NCBI RefSeq assembly: GCF_006539925.1
Contig: NZ_BJNY01000018.1
Span: 1-64,000 of the forward strand
Direction of reading: 5' to 3'
Origin: Glutamicibacter uratoxydans
Lineage (GTDB): Bacteria > Actinomycetota > Actinomycetes > Actinomycetales > Micrococcaceae
Length of the DNA stretch: 64,000 nt
Positions 42,258 to 50,952 of the stretch are shown one piece after another (the stretch's first letter is position 1; the number at the start of each line of letters is the position of its first letter). Both the position numbers and the translations under genes were made by a program. The notes under the pieces were generated by a model. That model did not search any database. It had not been told where the DNA came from and was given only the letters and a program-made list of their open reading frames with translations.

Positions 42258-43364
42258 ATGAGAATCGACCGCCTTTTCCGCTTTCCCTTCAAGGGCCTTC
42301 CGGCCGAAGCAATCACTTCTGCCCAGGTAGAAAAGAATGCCGGACTCACCGGTGATCGGATCGCCGCATTCAGCAATGGCAGCAGCGAAGTTCTCGACGG
42401 ACAGTGGCAGTCATGCAGCAACTTCACAATCTTGAAGAACGACAAGAGCCTGCAGAAGTGGTCCGTCAGCTCGCAGCCTCCGTTCATCACGGTGTCGGCG
42501 CCTTTTGAACAGGCCGAGGCATTAACCTTCGACGCGACAAGCGATGCGGGACGAGCTGAAGCCAACAAGTATTTTTCCGAATATCTTCCGGCTCAGGGAA
42601 AGTTCGAGCGCGAAGTTGTCACTGCTGGCAGCGGAATGTTCGACTCCCAGTACTCCGGCCTGTCGTTCATCAACCCCAATACCGTCAAGGCACTGTCCTC
42701 AGCCGCCGGGGTGGAATTGGATCCGTTGCGTTACCGCGGAAACGTGCTGCTGGCAGATGTGCCTGCCTTTGAGGAATTCAGCCTCATCGGGAAGGTCGTC
42801 CGCATCGGCGCGGTACGCGTGGCGATTACCAAGTCCATCGGTCGCTGCACCGCAACCTCTGTCAATCCGCAGACCACCGAAGTAGACGTCAATGGGTTGA
42901 AGCTGCTGACCGCCCATTTCGGGCATACTCACTGCGGCGTCTACGGAACAGTTCTGAATGAGGGCCAGCTTGATGCCGGCATGCAGATCCGGCTTGAAGC
43001 TGACCACGCTGAGGCCCAGGAACTGGTTCCCCGCAAGCGCACCCCGCGCTTTGTCGAGGTCCTCAACAGCACCCGCAATGCCGACGGCTCACTCCTGCTG
43101 ACGCTGCATGATTCGCTCGGCTGGCTGGATGAGGACGAATCTGGAACTGCACTTCGCCTGCACTTCCCACAGCCGCGATGGGCAAACTACGCCATCAGTG
43201 CTGTCGACGGCCAGACAATGAGCATCCTCGTCGAAGCGGCGGATGAGAACCTGCAATACCTGGAAGCTCTGGAAGCCGGAGGCCGCGTTCTTGCCTCCGG
43301 GCCACAGGGCGGTTCGAGCACTGCCAAGGCACTGCGCAGGGAATCAGCCTCGTCGAAGAGCTAG
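42258..43364 (+). CDS. MOSC domain protein with a C-terminal reductase-like extension
   Basis: A 368-residue protein. Residues 1 to about 100 are the MOSC N-terminal barrel (RLFRFPFKGLPAE), and residues about 110-250 are the MOSC domain, with the conserved Cys in SIGRCTATSVNPQT and FGHTHCGVYG. MOSC proteins carry molybdenum cofactor or act as sulfurated-Moco reductases. The C-terminal 100 residues (LRLHFPQPRWANYAIS) resemble the FAD-binding start of ferredoxin reductases but lack a complete reductase. Fusion to full reductases occurs in YiiM-type relatives, so this may be a truncated form. Confidence 0.78.
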   Translation: MRIDRLFRFPFKGLPAEAITSAQVEKNAGLTGDRIAAFSNGSSEVLDGQWQSCSNFTILKNDKSLQKWSVSSQPPFITVSAPFEQAEALTFDATSDAGRAEANKYFSEYLPAQGKFEREVVTAGSGMFDSQYSGLSFINPNTVKALSSAAGVELDPLRYRGNVLLADVPAFEEFSLIGKVVRIGAVRVAITKSIGRCTATSVNPQTTEVDVNGLKLLTAHFGHTHCGVYGTVLNEGQLDAGMQIRLEADHAEAQELVPRKRTPRFVEVLNSTRNADGSLLLTLHDSLGWLDEDESGTALRLHFPQPRWANYAISAVDGQTMSILVEAADENLQYLEALEAGGRVLASGPQGGSSTAKALRRESASSKS

Positions 43365-43369
43365 CGCCA

Positions 43370-43427
43370 CCGCGAAAGCTGGTTTGGACCTCGCGGCATA
43401 TATGCGGGGCCAGCCATGCTTTCGCGG
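43370..43427. repeat. Inverted repeat upstream of the GDPD gene
   Basis: CCGCGAAAGC (43370-43379) and GCTTTCGCGG (43418-43427) are perfect inverted arms enclosing GCATATATGC and a TGG/CCA pair. There is no U-tract. It may end the MOSC transcript or form part of the phosphodiesterase leader. Confidence 0.5.
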
Positions 43428-43540
43428 CTCGGGAAGGTTTGTTAATTCCCAGGCCACCGCGCTGTTGACTGCCGTAAATGTGCCGCTTCTAGGGTGGGCA
43501 CGGATGCCGATGCGCATCTTCCCCCAACGAAAGAGGCTCT

Positions 43541-44590
43541 ATGTTTTCCCGCCCATTCTCCGCGATTGCAGCATCCCTGTTGGTTCTCAGCCTGGCTTCA
43601 CCTGCCATGGCGGCACCCACGCAGTCCGAGAAAACTAAAACCAACGAACGCAACGGATCCTTCGACCTCCAAGCGCATCGAGGCGGCCTTGCAGAATGGA
43701 CCGAAGAATCTATCCCGGCCTTCGCCAACGCCTTGCAAGTAGGTGTCACCACCTTGGAACTGGACACCATGCTCAGCGAAGAAGGCAAGATTGTCGTTTG
43801 GCACGACGACCGCATCCAGCCAGAAAAGTGCGCCGACACTGCGCCTGCCTTCAACGGCGATCCAGAGTTCCCCTACGTCGGGCAGCGGGTGGCCGACCTG
43901 AGCTTTGCCCAGCTGAGTACGCTGAACTGCGGATACCAAAAGCTGCCGGGCTACCCTGAGCAGAACGTCGCCGAGTCCAACCGCATTGCCCAGCTCAAGG
44001 ACGTCTTTGCGCTGGTCAAGGATTCAAAGGCGAAGAAGGTCCGTTTCAACATCGAGACCAAGGTCGAAGACGGCAAAGCCGGCGGCCCTGCAATGGAGGA
44101 GCTGACAGTCGCAGTCCTCAACGAGATCCAGGAATGGGGCATGGCCGAACGCTCAACCCTGCAGTCCTTCGACTGGGCCGCACTGAACCTCGCCCGCGAT
44201 CTAGCCGCCGACGGCAAGGCTCCGAAGCTCCCTCTTGTTGCGTTGACCAGCGGGGACAAGGCAATGGGAGTTGGACAGCCGGGTGCAGCTCCCGAACTTG
44301 GCGGCATCGACATCGACGACTACGACGGATCCTTGGCCAAGGCGGCCAAGGCCCAGGGCTATGACGTTATTTCGCCGGCGTTTGCGGCGGTCACGGACCA
44401 GATGATCCTGGAGGCGCACCAGTTGGGGCTGCCGGTCGTCCCATGGACCGTAAACAAGCGCACCGACATGGAACGCCTGATGGATATGGGAGTGGACGGC
44501 ATCATCACCAACTTCCCAACCCGCCTGCGCGAATTGATGGACGAGCGCGGACTGAAGCTGCCAAAGTCCTACGCTCCGATTCAGGACTAA
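43541..44590 (+). CDS. Secreted glycerophosphodiester phosphodiesterase
   Basis: A 349-residue GDPD with a signal peptide (MFSRPFSAIAASLLVLSLAS, Ala-x-Ala site near 24-26). The catalytic motif QAHRGGLAEWTEESIPAF and ELDTMLSEEGKIVVWHDD hold the His and acidic metal ligands. It hydrolyses glycerophosphodiesters outside the cell, supplying glycerol-3-phosphate and phosphate. The PstS operon elsewhere in the window suggests phosphate scavenging matters to this organism. Confidence 0.88.
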   Translation: MFSRPFSAIAASLLVLSLASPAMAAPTQSEKTKTNERNGSFDLQAHRGGLAEWTEESIPAFANALQVGVTTLELDTMLSEEGKIVVWHDDRIQPEKCADTAPAFNGDPEFPYVGQRVADLSFAQLSTLNCGYQKLPGYPEQNVAESNRIAQLKDVFALVKDSKAKKVRFNIETKVEDGKAGGPAMEELTVAVLNEIQEWGMAERSTLQSFDWAALNLARDLAADGKAPKLPLVALTSGDKAMGVGQPGAAPELGGIDIDDYDGSLAKAAKAQGYDVISPAFAAVTDQMILEAHQLGLPVVPWTVNKRTDMERLMDMGVDGIITNFPTRLRELMDERGLKLPKSYAPIQD

Positions 44591-44625
44591 TCCAGACTCG
44601 GTATTCGATCTGAAGAACGTTTTAC

Positions 44626-44665
44626 GGGCGGCGGCAATTATTGGACTGTCCAATTGCTGCCGCCC
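44626..44665. terminator. Hairpin between convergent GDPD and hydrolase genes
   Basis: GGGCGGCGGCAATT (44626-44639) pairs with AATTGCTGCCGCCC (44652-44665), with one G/T pair. No T-tract follows on either strand, but the position between two convergent stops fits a shared terminator. Confidence 0.65.
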
Positions 44666-44694
44666 TCAGTCCTGCACTGCAGTTGGAACCGGAA

Positions 44695-45606
44695 TCACGC
44701 CCGATGGGTGTCGAGAAATGCCATTACAGTTCGGGACACCGCTTGCGGCTGTTCGTCAATGACGAAGTGTCCGGCGTCTTGAATCACTTCCAGCTGCACG
44801 TCAGGACCGATCAGCGAGGAATCCTCGAACACTTTCCGGAGCACAGCAGCTGGAAAACCAGAATCCTTCGCACCAAAAATAAATTGCGAAGGCATGGCAA
44901 ACCTCGCCGAGCGATACGAGCCGGCGATGATCCTTGCAAGTTCAGGAAGCACTACCTGGCGGCATAGCAATTCGGCTGCCCGTGGAAACTGCGGCAGTTT
45001 CATTGTCTTCTCGTACTGCGCGAGCACTTCATCGTCCAGCGCCTTGGTGAGAAACTTCGGCGAGAAAAAATGTCTGAACATTGTTCCTGAAGCCATCAGT
45101 TTTCGACCGAGATAGGGGACGGCCAGCGCCTCCTGATGCCACAAATTTTTCATTCCAGGGATGAGATCCACCGAGAATCTCATTTGCGGCGGTGGCACCG
45201 CGACCATGATCTGGGAGGAAAACCGTTCAGGCAGTTCCAGTGCAAGCTGGAACGCAGTAATTGCGCCCAAATCGTGGCTGACCATTGCCACCGATTTCAA
45301 GCCCAGCTGATCTAAAAGGCTGACCACGTCGTGAAATCGCTGCAACCTCGTCATTGGGTTGATCGGCAATTCGCTCCAGCCTTCACCCCGCAGGTCGGGA
45401 GCTATCGCCCTGTATCCTGCTTTGGCTATCGCAGGAATCAGATCCCTGAACTCCCACCATGTTTGACCAAAGCCGTGGAGCAACAGGACCGGGGCGCCTG
45501 CTCCCATTGTTGCAATATGCAGCCTTCCATCGTGCAGCTGAACATAGGAATGTTCCACACCGGCTATTTCTGGCGCAGTTGTTACCTCTGAATATTTGGC
45601 GGCCAC
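44695..45606 (-). CDS. Alpha/beta hydrolase (epoxide hydrolase-like)
   Basis: A 303-residue hydrolase. HGFGQTWWEFRDL carries the oxyanion motif, and the nucleophile elbow reads SHDLGAITAFQLAL with Asp, as in epoxide hydrolases and haloalkane dehalogenases. His in AGHFVIDEQP completes the triad. It is divergent from a TetR gene with tandem operators between the two, so it is probably regulated by that protein. Confidence 0.85.
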   Translation of the reverse strand: MAAKYSEVTTAPEIAGVEHSYVQLHDGRLHIATMGAGAPVLLLHGFGQTWWEFRDLIPAIAKAGYRAIAPDLRGEGWSELPINPMTRLQRFHDVVSLLDQLGLKSVAMVSHDLGAITAFQLALELPERFSSQIMVAVPPPQMRFSVDLIPGMKNLWHQEALAVPYLGRKLMASGTMFRHFFSPKFLTKALDDEVLAQYEKTMKLPQFPRAAELLCRQVVLPELARIIAGSYRSARFAMPSQFIFGAKDSGFPAAVLRKVFEDSSLIGPDVQLEVIQDAGHFVIDEQPQAVSRTVMAFLDTHRA

Positions 45607-45781
45607 GAGCTTCTCCTATCCAATAATGAAGTTTGGATGTACTGCCATGAGTTGGCAGCTGAGGCACAGAAGACTGCTGCGCCGGACTATCAGCCGTTGA
45701 CGCCTTCCAGAAAACATTTGATGCGCACTAGCCAGCTGAACCGAGATCTACGCCGGGTCCTCCGGCTCGTACCCTGAAGAT

Positions 45782-45819
45782 ACTACTTTCATAGTGGATT
45801 GTCACTACTTTTATAGTGA
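45782..45819. promoter_or_regulatory. Tandem TetR operators
   Basis: ACTACTTTCATAGTGG (45782-45797) and ACTACTTTTATAGTGA (45804-45819) are two near-identical dyads spaced 22 bp apart, each with CACTA/TAGTG-type arms. They lie just before the TetR start and in the shared divergent gap. Confidence 0.75.
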
Positions 45820-45834
45820 TGCGAGAATCAGAGC

Positions 45835-46407
45835 ATGGGATCGGAAGAAACAAGCAAACCACGGGTGGATCGAGTTCTCGACGCAGCACTGAACATCCTC
45901 GCCGAGCAAGGCCTGCGTGCTGTCAGCCACGCACGCATCGATAAACGCGCACTGCTTCCCCTAGGCTCCACGTCTAACTATTTCAGGACCAGACAAGCAC
46001 TGCTCGAAGGGCTGATTGCTCACCTTGCCAGACTTGAACGAGAGGATTTCGCGAACGTACCTCCTCAGGAAGCCCGCATTGATGCGGAAGCGGCATTTAC
46101 CCAGATGCTGGAACTGCAAAGTGGAATCTTCCGAAATCGCACGCTGGCAAGATATGCCTTGTTCATCGACTTGGCCTCAACTCCCGATCTTATGAAGCCC
46201 CTGCTCGAAAACCGCAAAGGGTTCGAGCTCTGGACCACCGCCACCCTTGCAGCGCTGGGAGCCTCAGATCCCCTAAGCTGCACGACATTTTTGATGGCTA
46301 CGCTGGACGGAGCATTGCTCCATCGAATCAGTGTCGATCCAGAGATGGCTATCGAACCAGTCGTGCACCGCGCGCTCGCGGCTTGCCTGGATAATGACCT
46401 GAAATAG
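45835..46407 (+). CDS. TetR family regulator
   Basis: A 190-residue regulator. The N-terminal HTH reads AALNILAEQGLRAVSHARIDKRALLPLGSTSNYFRTRQALLEGLI. The C-terminal ligand domain is of the type seen in TetR_C_33-like proteins. It is divergent from the epoxide hydrolase-like gene, which is the likely target. Confidence 0.87.
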   Translation: MGSEETSKPRVDRVLDAALNILAEQGLRAVSHARIDKRALLPLGSTSNYFRTRQALLEGLIAHLARLEREDFANVPPQEARIDAEAAFTQMLELQSGIFRNRTLARYALFIDLASTPDLMKPLLENRKGFELWTTATLAALGASDPLSCTTFLMATLDGALLHRISVDPEMAIEPVVHRALAACLDNDLK

Positions 46408-46652
46408 CTCTCCTCTTATCGAAGTACTACAGCAAGCCCAGAAGCTTATCTTCTTCCTAGTCCACGCTCGTATCCCGGCTGACTCTCATGCGGTGTTGTC
46501 ATCTTCCAGCCGAGCTGGTGAAGATCTACTATGGTTAATTTAAAGTTGCTCTGGGGAGCAGCTTCCTAGCTTGCCATCCAGCTTCGATGAACCACGGTTC
46601 TCAGCGGAGCCGGGGCCAGGTATCGGATTCAAAATAGTGGGGTATTTTGGGG

Positions 46653-47891
46653 ATGAATAACTTGGGATTAAATTTCACCGCAGTTGATTTTGAGACTGCC
46701 AGTTTTGAGCCTGCATCCGTCTGCGCCGTTGGTCTGGTGAAAGTCCGTGACGGCGTGGTTGCGGAACGCGCCAGCTGGTTCGTCCAGCCTCCAACAGGCA
46801 CATCAATCCATGACTTCGACCCGCAGCAAATGGCGAAGCACGGAATCGGGCCGCAGGATGTCGCCGATGCCGCCACGTGGGAACAGTCGCTGGCGCGGAT
46901 CCAAGAGTTCGCGGGCTCCGATGTTCTGGTGGCCCATGACGCGTCCTTCGCACAAAAGATTCTTGAGCAGGCATCATCATATTCCGGTCTTGCCACCACC
47001 CCTCTGACCTGGCGTTGTTCCATGAATCTTGCGCAGCGGATGCTTGACCTGCCGGTTGCCGGCTTGGAAGCGGCCGCGGCATCGCTCGGTGTCACGGACA
47101 TCGATCATGAGGAGTTAAGCGCAGAAGCCGAAATGACGGCCCAGGTAGTGCTGTCCATTGCGCAGCAGTTCGAAATGTCATCGATCGACGAGCTATGGCC
47201 CGCAAAAACTCCTGCCAACCGGAGAAATTTCAGGCTCCGCGCCGACAATGCAGCTCATGGACAGCAGACCGGCCCCGACCCTGCCCACCCGTTGTTCGGC
47301 CAGCACGTTGCAATTCTCGAAGAACCCGAGAAGATCAGCCTCTTGGAAGCCGAAGAGCTGATTACCGAGTTCGGCGGGATCTTTGAGAACTCGATCACGC
47401 CGGAAACCACAATGCGTGTGCTGTCTGAAGCTGAGGCACGCTCCCCCGAAGCTGCCCTGCACTATGGAGGTGAAGAACAGCAGATCCAGCTTCTGGGCGA
47501 AGAAGAGTTTCTGCACCTGCTGGATCCCAACAGCGCCATGCCAGCCGAAGATCATGAGGCCGCCCAGCGCAAGCCGAGGGCCCCAGAGCTCGGAGCCCTC
47601 TTCCAGTCGCCTCCTGCCCCGCGGCAGACAGCTATCTCGGAAGAAGCATTTGTGGCAGATGCGCCGGTACATGCAATAGAGCACCCCAACTACCAGGAGC
47701 ACGAAAAGCTGCAGCGCAGCATCAGGGTTGGCGGCGGCGCACTGCTGATTGTCGTGGCAGTTGCCATGCTCGTCCTCGGCATCGCAACCATCGGACAAGG
47801 CGACGTGGTGATCGGCCTCTTCTGCCTGGTGGTCATGGCCATGGCGGGCCTGTTCAGCTTCAAGCTCTTCCAACGGCCGCTGAAGTGGTAG
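46653..47891 (+). CDS. DEDDh exonuclease domain protein with C-terminal membrane helices
   Basis: A 412-residue protein. Residues about 5-170 form a DnaQ-like 3'-5' exonuclease (AVDFETASF, VLVAHDASFAQK). The last acidic residue region reads HEELSAEAEMTA, where the usual Asp may be Glu. Residues about 170-350 are an acidic linker without known domain. Two transmembrane helices close the protein (GGALLIVVAVAMLVLGIAT and GLFCLVVMAMAGLFSF). The fusion of a DnaQ domain to a membrane anchor is uncommon. TTG two codons earlier is an alternative start. Confidence 0.78.
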   Translation: MNNLGLNFTAVDFETASFEPASVCAVGLVKVRDGVVAERASWFVQPPTGTSIHDFDPQQMAKHGIGPQDVADAATWEQSLARIQEFAGSDVLVAHDASFAQKILEQASSYSGLATTPLTWRCSMNLAQRMLDLPVAGLEAAAASLGVTDIDHEELSAEAEMTAQVVLSIAQQFEMSSIDELWPAKTPANRRNFRLRADNAAHGQQTGPDPAHPLFGQHVAILEEPEKISLLEAEELITEFGGIFENSITPETTMRVLSEAEARSPEAALHYGGEEQQIQLLGEEEFLHLLDPNSAMPAEDHEAAQRKPRAPELGALFQSPPAPRQTAISEEAFVADAPVHAIEHPNYQEHEKLQRSIRVGGGALLIVVAVAMLVLGIATIGQGDVVIGLFCLVVMAMAGLFSFKLFQRPLKW

Positions 47892-47941
47892 AGGATAGAC
47901 TGAACCCGCCACCTACCAAGTAGATGACGGGTTCATGTTTG

Positions 47942-48014
47942 TGCGCCCTGCGGGGATCGAACCCGCGACCAGCGGATTAAAAGTCCGATGCTCTACCATC
48001 TGAGCTAAAGGCGC
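47942..48014 (-). tRNA. tRNA-Lys (anticodon UUU)
   Basis: The minus strand reads as a 73-base cloverleaf: acceptor GCGCCTT with AGGGCGC and discriminator A, D-arm AGCTCAGATGGTAGAGCA, anticodon loop CTTTTAA, T-arm GCGGGTTCGATCCCCGC. No CCA is encoded. Confidence 0.97.
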
Positions 48015-48139
48015 ACGGCCTACGGCCAAAAACCATATTACCTGAAGTCGTCCTGCACACTTAATCGAGCATGCGGCCCCCGCCTGCAGGTTGCCCAGCT
48101 CACTGAAAAGACCAAGGAAAAAGGGGTAACCTTGTCGCC

Positions 48140-48805
48140 ATGAGAGGTGCTCGATCAGGATCAAAAACCGCCCACGAATCAGGGTTCAGACATCACAAGC
48201 CACGCCCCTTCGCACCCTTGGACTTCGAGCCCTACGAAGGCGGAGCGGACCCTGCCCGGGTCTCCGAGGCAGCGCACCTTTCAGCACAGGCTTTTGTGCA
48301 GCGCGGCATTGAAAACCAGGATCCAGAGGTGGCGCAGCGGCTGATTGCCGTCGCCGAGGATCAGGGAATCGAGGTGCTGGCCGAGCTGTGGAGCGAGGCT
48401 CCCGCGCATTCGCTTCCCGGCGCCCTGTGGCGGCTGTATGCCGTGCGCACCGCAACTCTGAACATGCCTGATGTGATGGCCGCCCGCTTCTCAGCCGGGG
48501 CCCACCGGGCGCAGGTTGAACGCATCGTCGCAGGCGTCGCCGAGCCGCCGACCTCCGAGGAGCTGAAGAAGATGACCAGCTCCATCCTCTCCGGCGCATT
48601 CGACGGGGACTTCGCCCACGCCTTGGAACGCACCGCCGCCTACTGCCGCGTGCTTGCCCTGGGCATGGTCGAACATGCGGATGCGGCAGACCTAGCAAGC
48701 AGCGCCCGCGGCACGCAGCTGACCCAGCGGGCTCGCTCGCTGGACAACACCGCCAATGACCTTGAAGTCTGCGCGCGGATGTGGCGCCAGGGCACCCTGG
48801 TCTAA
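48140..48805 (+). CDS. Conserved-looking hypothetical protein
   Basis: A 221-residue, largely helical soluble protein. The N-terminal 40 residues are basic and disordered-looking; the rest is Ala-rich helix (SEAAHLSAQAFVQRGIENQD). No catalytic motif is seen and no family is recognised with certainty. It is 72 bp upstream of the MFS gene on the same strand. Confidence 0.65.
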   Translation: MRGARSGSKTAHESGFRHHKPRPFAPLDFEPYEGGADPARVSEAAHLSAQAFVQRGIENQDPEVAQRLIAVAEDQGIEVLAELWSEAPAHSLPGALWRLYAVRTATLNMPDVMAARFSAGAHRAQVERIVAGVAEPPTSEELKKMTSSILSGAFDGDFAHALERTAAYCRVLALGMVEHADAADLASSARGTQLTQRARSLDNTANDLEVCARMWRQGTLV

Positions 48806-48877
48806 GACGCAAATCTGTTTTAATCCGGCCGCGCCCGTAGGATTAATGCGCAGGATCGACGAGTGAAAGGCCGGTGC

Positions 48878-50089
48878 GTGAGTTCGGACAACAAGGCTTC
48901 ATCTTCTGGAACCGTGCGCTGGCTACTGATCTTGATCGCCACGGCGCTGTTGTCGCAGACCGCGTTGAACCTGGTTAGGCCGGTCACCACCTATAAGCTC
49001 ATCTCGCTGCATGCAGACTCGGTCACCATCGGCGCCGTCACCGCCGCCTACGCGCTGCTGCCGCTGTTCACCGCGATCTACCTTGGCAGGGTCAGCTCGC
49101 GGATGCGCCAGATCCGCTACCTGATGCTCGGCGGGGCGCTGCTGCTGGCTGTCGGCGGGGCCGGCATCGCACTGTCCCCCAATGCGCTGCTGGTGGCCAC
49201 GGCGAGCGCCGTGCTGGGACTCGGGCACCTGATGTTCACCATCGGCGGCCAATCCTCGATCGCACGCTTTCTGCCCGATACGGAGCTTGACAAGGGATTC
49301 GGCTGGTTCACCGCCGCCTTCTCCGCGGGCCAGTTCCTGGGGCCGCTGATTGCAGGGTTCGTGCTGGGCACCGGCACCAGCGCAGACTCCCCCGAGCGCA
49401 TTGCAAGCATCAGCCTTTCGCTGTGGATCGGCGCCGGCTGCGCGCTGCTGGCCATTCCGCTGCTGCTGCCCAACCTGCAGCCGAAGGTCTCCAAGAAGGC
49501 CCTGCCCAGCGCCCCGGGCAAAAAGAAGACTTCTGCCATTGGCATCCTGAAGATCCGCGGCGTTGCCTCGCATATGTTCGCTTCGCTCACGCTGTTGTCC
49601 ATTTTGGACATCCTCACCGCCTTCCTCCCGCTGGTTGCCGAGAAACATAACGTCACACCCACTGCAGTCGGTGTGCTTTTGGCCATTCGCGGGTGCGCCT
49701 CGGTGGTCTCCCGCTTGGTGATCCCGCAGCTCTCGGCCCACTTCAGCCGGCAGTCGCTGCTGACTGTGAGCCTCTATATTGCGGCAGCCACGATCGCCAT
49801 CGCCCCGGCGTTCATCGACTCGCTGTGTATCGCGGGAGCTGCGCTGCTGGTTGGCGGCTTCTTCCTGGGCCTGGGCCAGCCGCTGACCATGACGATGATT
49901 TCCACCTCGGTGCCGCCGCTTGACCGCGGGGCTGCGCTGGCTGTCAGGCTCATGGGAAACCGGCTGGGACAGGTGGCTCTGCCGGTGATTGCAAGTACCG
50001 TGGCGGCCGGTATGGGCCCGGGAGGCGCCATCTGGTTCAGCTGCGCGCTGCTGGGCGCCAGCGCGGTGGAGAAAACCATCCGTCGATGA
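48878..50089 (+). CDS. MFS transporter
   Basis: A 403-residue protein with about 12 transmembrane helices in the MFS layout (LLILIATALLSQTALNLVRPVTTY starts the first; the loop between helices 2 and 3 reads YLGRVSSRMRQIRY). GAAAGG lies seven bases before GTG 48878, preferred over GTG 48863. The substrate is unknown; drug or sugar efflux is typical. Confidence 0.85.
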   Translation: MSSDNKASSSGTVRWLLILIATALLSQTALNLVRPVTTYKLISLHADSVTIGAVTAAYALLPLFTAIYLGRVSSRMRQIRYLMLGGALLLAVGGAGIALSPNALLVATASAVLGLGHLMFTIGGQSSIARFLPDTELDKGFGWFTAAFSAGQFLGPLIAGFVLGTGTSADSPERIASISLSLWIGAGCALLAIPLLLPNLQPKVSKKALPSAPGKKKTSAIGILKIRGVASHMFASLTLLSILDILTAFLPLVAEKHNVTPTAVGVLLAIRGCASVVSRLVIPQLSAHFSRQSLLTVSLYIAAATIAIAPAFIDSLCIAGAALLVGGFFLGLGQPLTMTMISTSVPPLDRGAALAVRLMGNRLGQVALPVIASTVAAGMGPGGAIWFSCALLGASAVEKTIRR

Positions 50090-50155
50090 CGTGAGAAGTC
50101 GCACTGAATCCGGTGCGCAGTTGACAGCCAGCCGGTGATGCGAGAAAACTAGGAT

Positions 50156-50244
50156 GCGGTGTCGGGCCGCTGGTAACCCCGGGCTCCAAAACTCTGCCGC
50201 TTCGAGCGGCCTTCCGCCGAGAGGCGTTCCCGGTCCGGCACCGC
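50156..50244. ncRNA. Closed structured-RNA candidate, family unknown
   Basis: GCGGTGTCGG (50156-50165) pairs over 10 bp with CCGGCACCGC (50235-50244), with one U-G pair. Inside are GCCGCT-TCG-AGCGGC (50195-50209) and CGCC-GAGA-GGCG (50216-50227, GNRA-like loop). It lies in the 243-bp gap before the DUF47-Pit genes. On the plus strand it would be a leader; on the minus strand it is followed by CTAGTTTTC, so a free-standing RNA is also possible. It does not match the tRNA, SRP RNA, TPP, cobalamin, SAM or ydaO patterns as I remember them. Confidence 0.45.
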
Positions 50245-50332
50245 TAAATTTCAGTGTTCACTTACACGCCGTAAACTGTACTGCGTTGGTACCTGCTTCT
50301 TAAAGTTCTATTCGAATGGTGCGCCGTACAAA

Positions 50333-50947
50333 GTGAAGTTCCAGATCTTTCCGTCAGCCTCGCGCGGCATTGAGCTGCTCTGCGACCTAGCTGCAACGAT
50401 CCGCCGCTCGGTGGCGGGCGTGTCTGAAATGATCGGCAATCCCGACGGCCGCACCCAGCAGCTGCGCGAGCTTGCCGCCGCGGAGGCCGAGGCCTCGGAC
50501 CTGGTCCATGCGGTGCTCACCCACCTGCGCACCAGCTACATCAGCCCGCTGCCGCGTGAGGACATGTACACGCTCTCCCGCCTGCTGCACGAGACCATGG
50601 AGCACCTGCGCGGCACCGGCGAGCTGATCATGAACGTGGGCTCCACCCCGCTGTCTGAACGCTCCTCCGAGCAGCTTGAGCTGATCTCCCAGCTGGCGGG
50701 GCTCGCCGCTGACTCGGTGCAGCGCCTGAACAACCTCGATGACCTGGAAGACAACTGGCTGCAGATGTTGCAGTCCTCCAAGCGGGCCGCGCGTACGCAC
50801 CTTGTCTGGCTCAATGAGATCGCAAACTTCTCCAAGGCCGGCACCATGCACCGCCACCAGTCGGTCGCCGACCATCTGATGCTCACCGCCAATACCCTGC
50901 GCCAGTTCGCGGACCACCTGGGCCGCGTTCTGGTCAAGGAGTCCTAG
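50333..50947 (+). CDS. DUF47 (PhoU-like) protein
   Basis: A 204-residue all-helical protein resembling DUF47/PhoU-divergent proteins (SDLVHAVLTHLRTSYISPLPREDMYTLSRLLHETMEHL). Such proteins partner Pit-type phosphate transporters. The start is GTG 50333. The transporter gene follows after 5 bp, so the two form an operon. Confidence 0.88.
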   Translation: MKFQIFPSASRGIELLCDLAATIRRSVAGVSEMIGNPDGRTQQLRELAAAEAEASDLVHAVLTHLRTSYISPLPREDMYTLSRLLHETMEHLRGTGELIMNVGSTPLSERSSEQLELISQLAGLAADSVQRLNNLDDLEDNWLQMLQSSKRAARTHLVWLNEIANFSKAGTMHRHQSVADHLMLTANTLRQFADHLGRVLVKES

Positions 50948-50952
50948 AGGCC

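Noticed and set aside
47913-48164. Small minus-strand frame containing a segment like LAQMVEHRTFNPLVAGSIPAG
   Set aside because: This is the translation of the tRNA-Lys gene, a familiar annotation artefact.
50156-50244. Reading the structured element as a tRNA-Sec, SRP RNA or tmRNA
   Set aside because: No T-arm GGTTCGA, no SRP apical GGTCCGGAAGG motif and no tmRNA ends are present on either strand.
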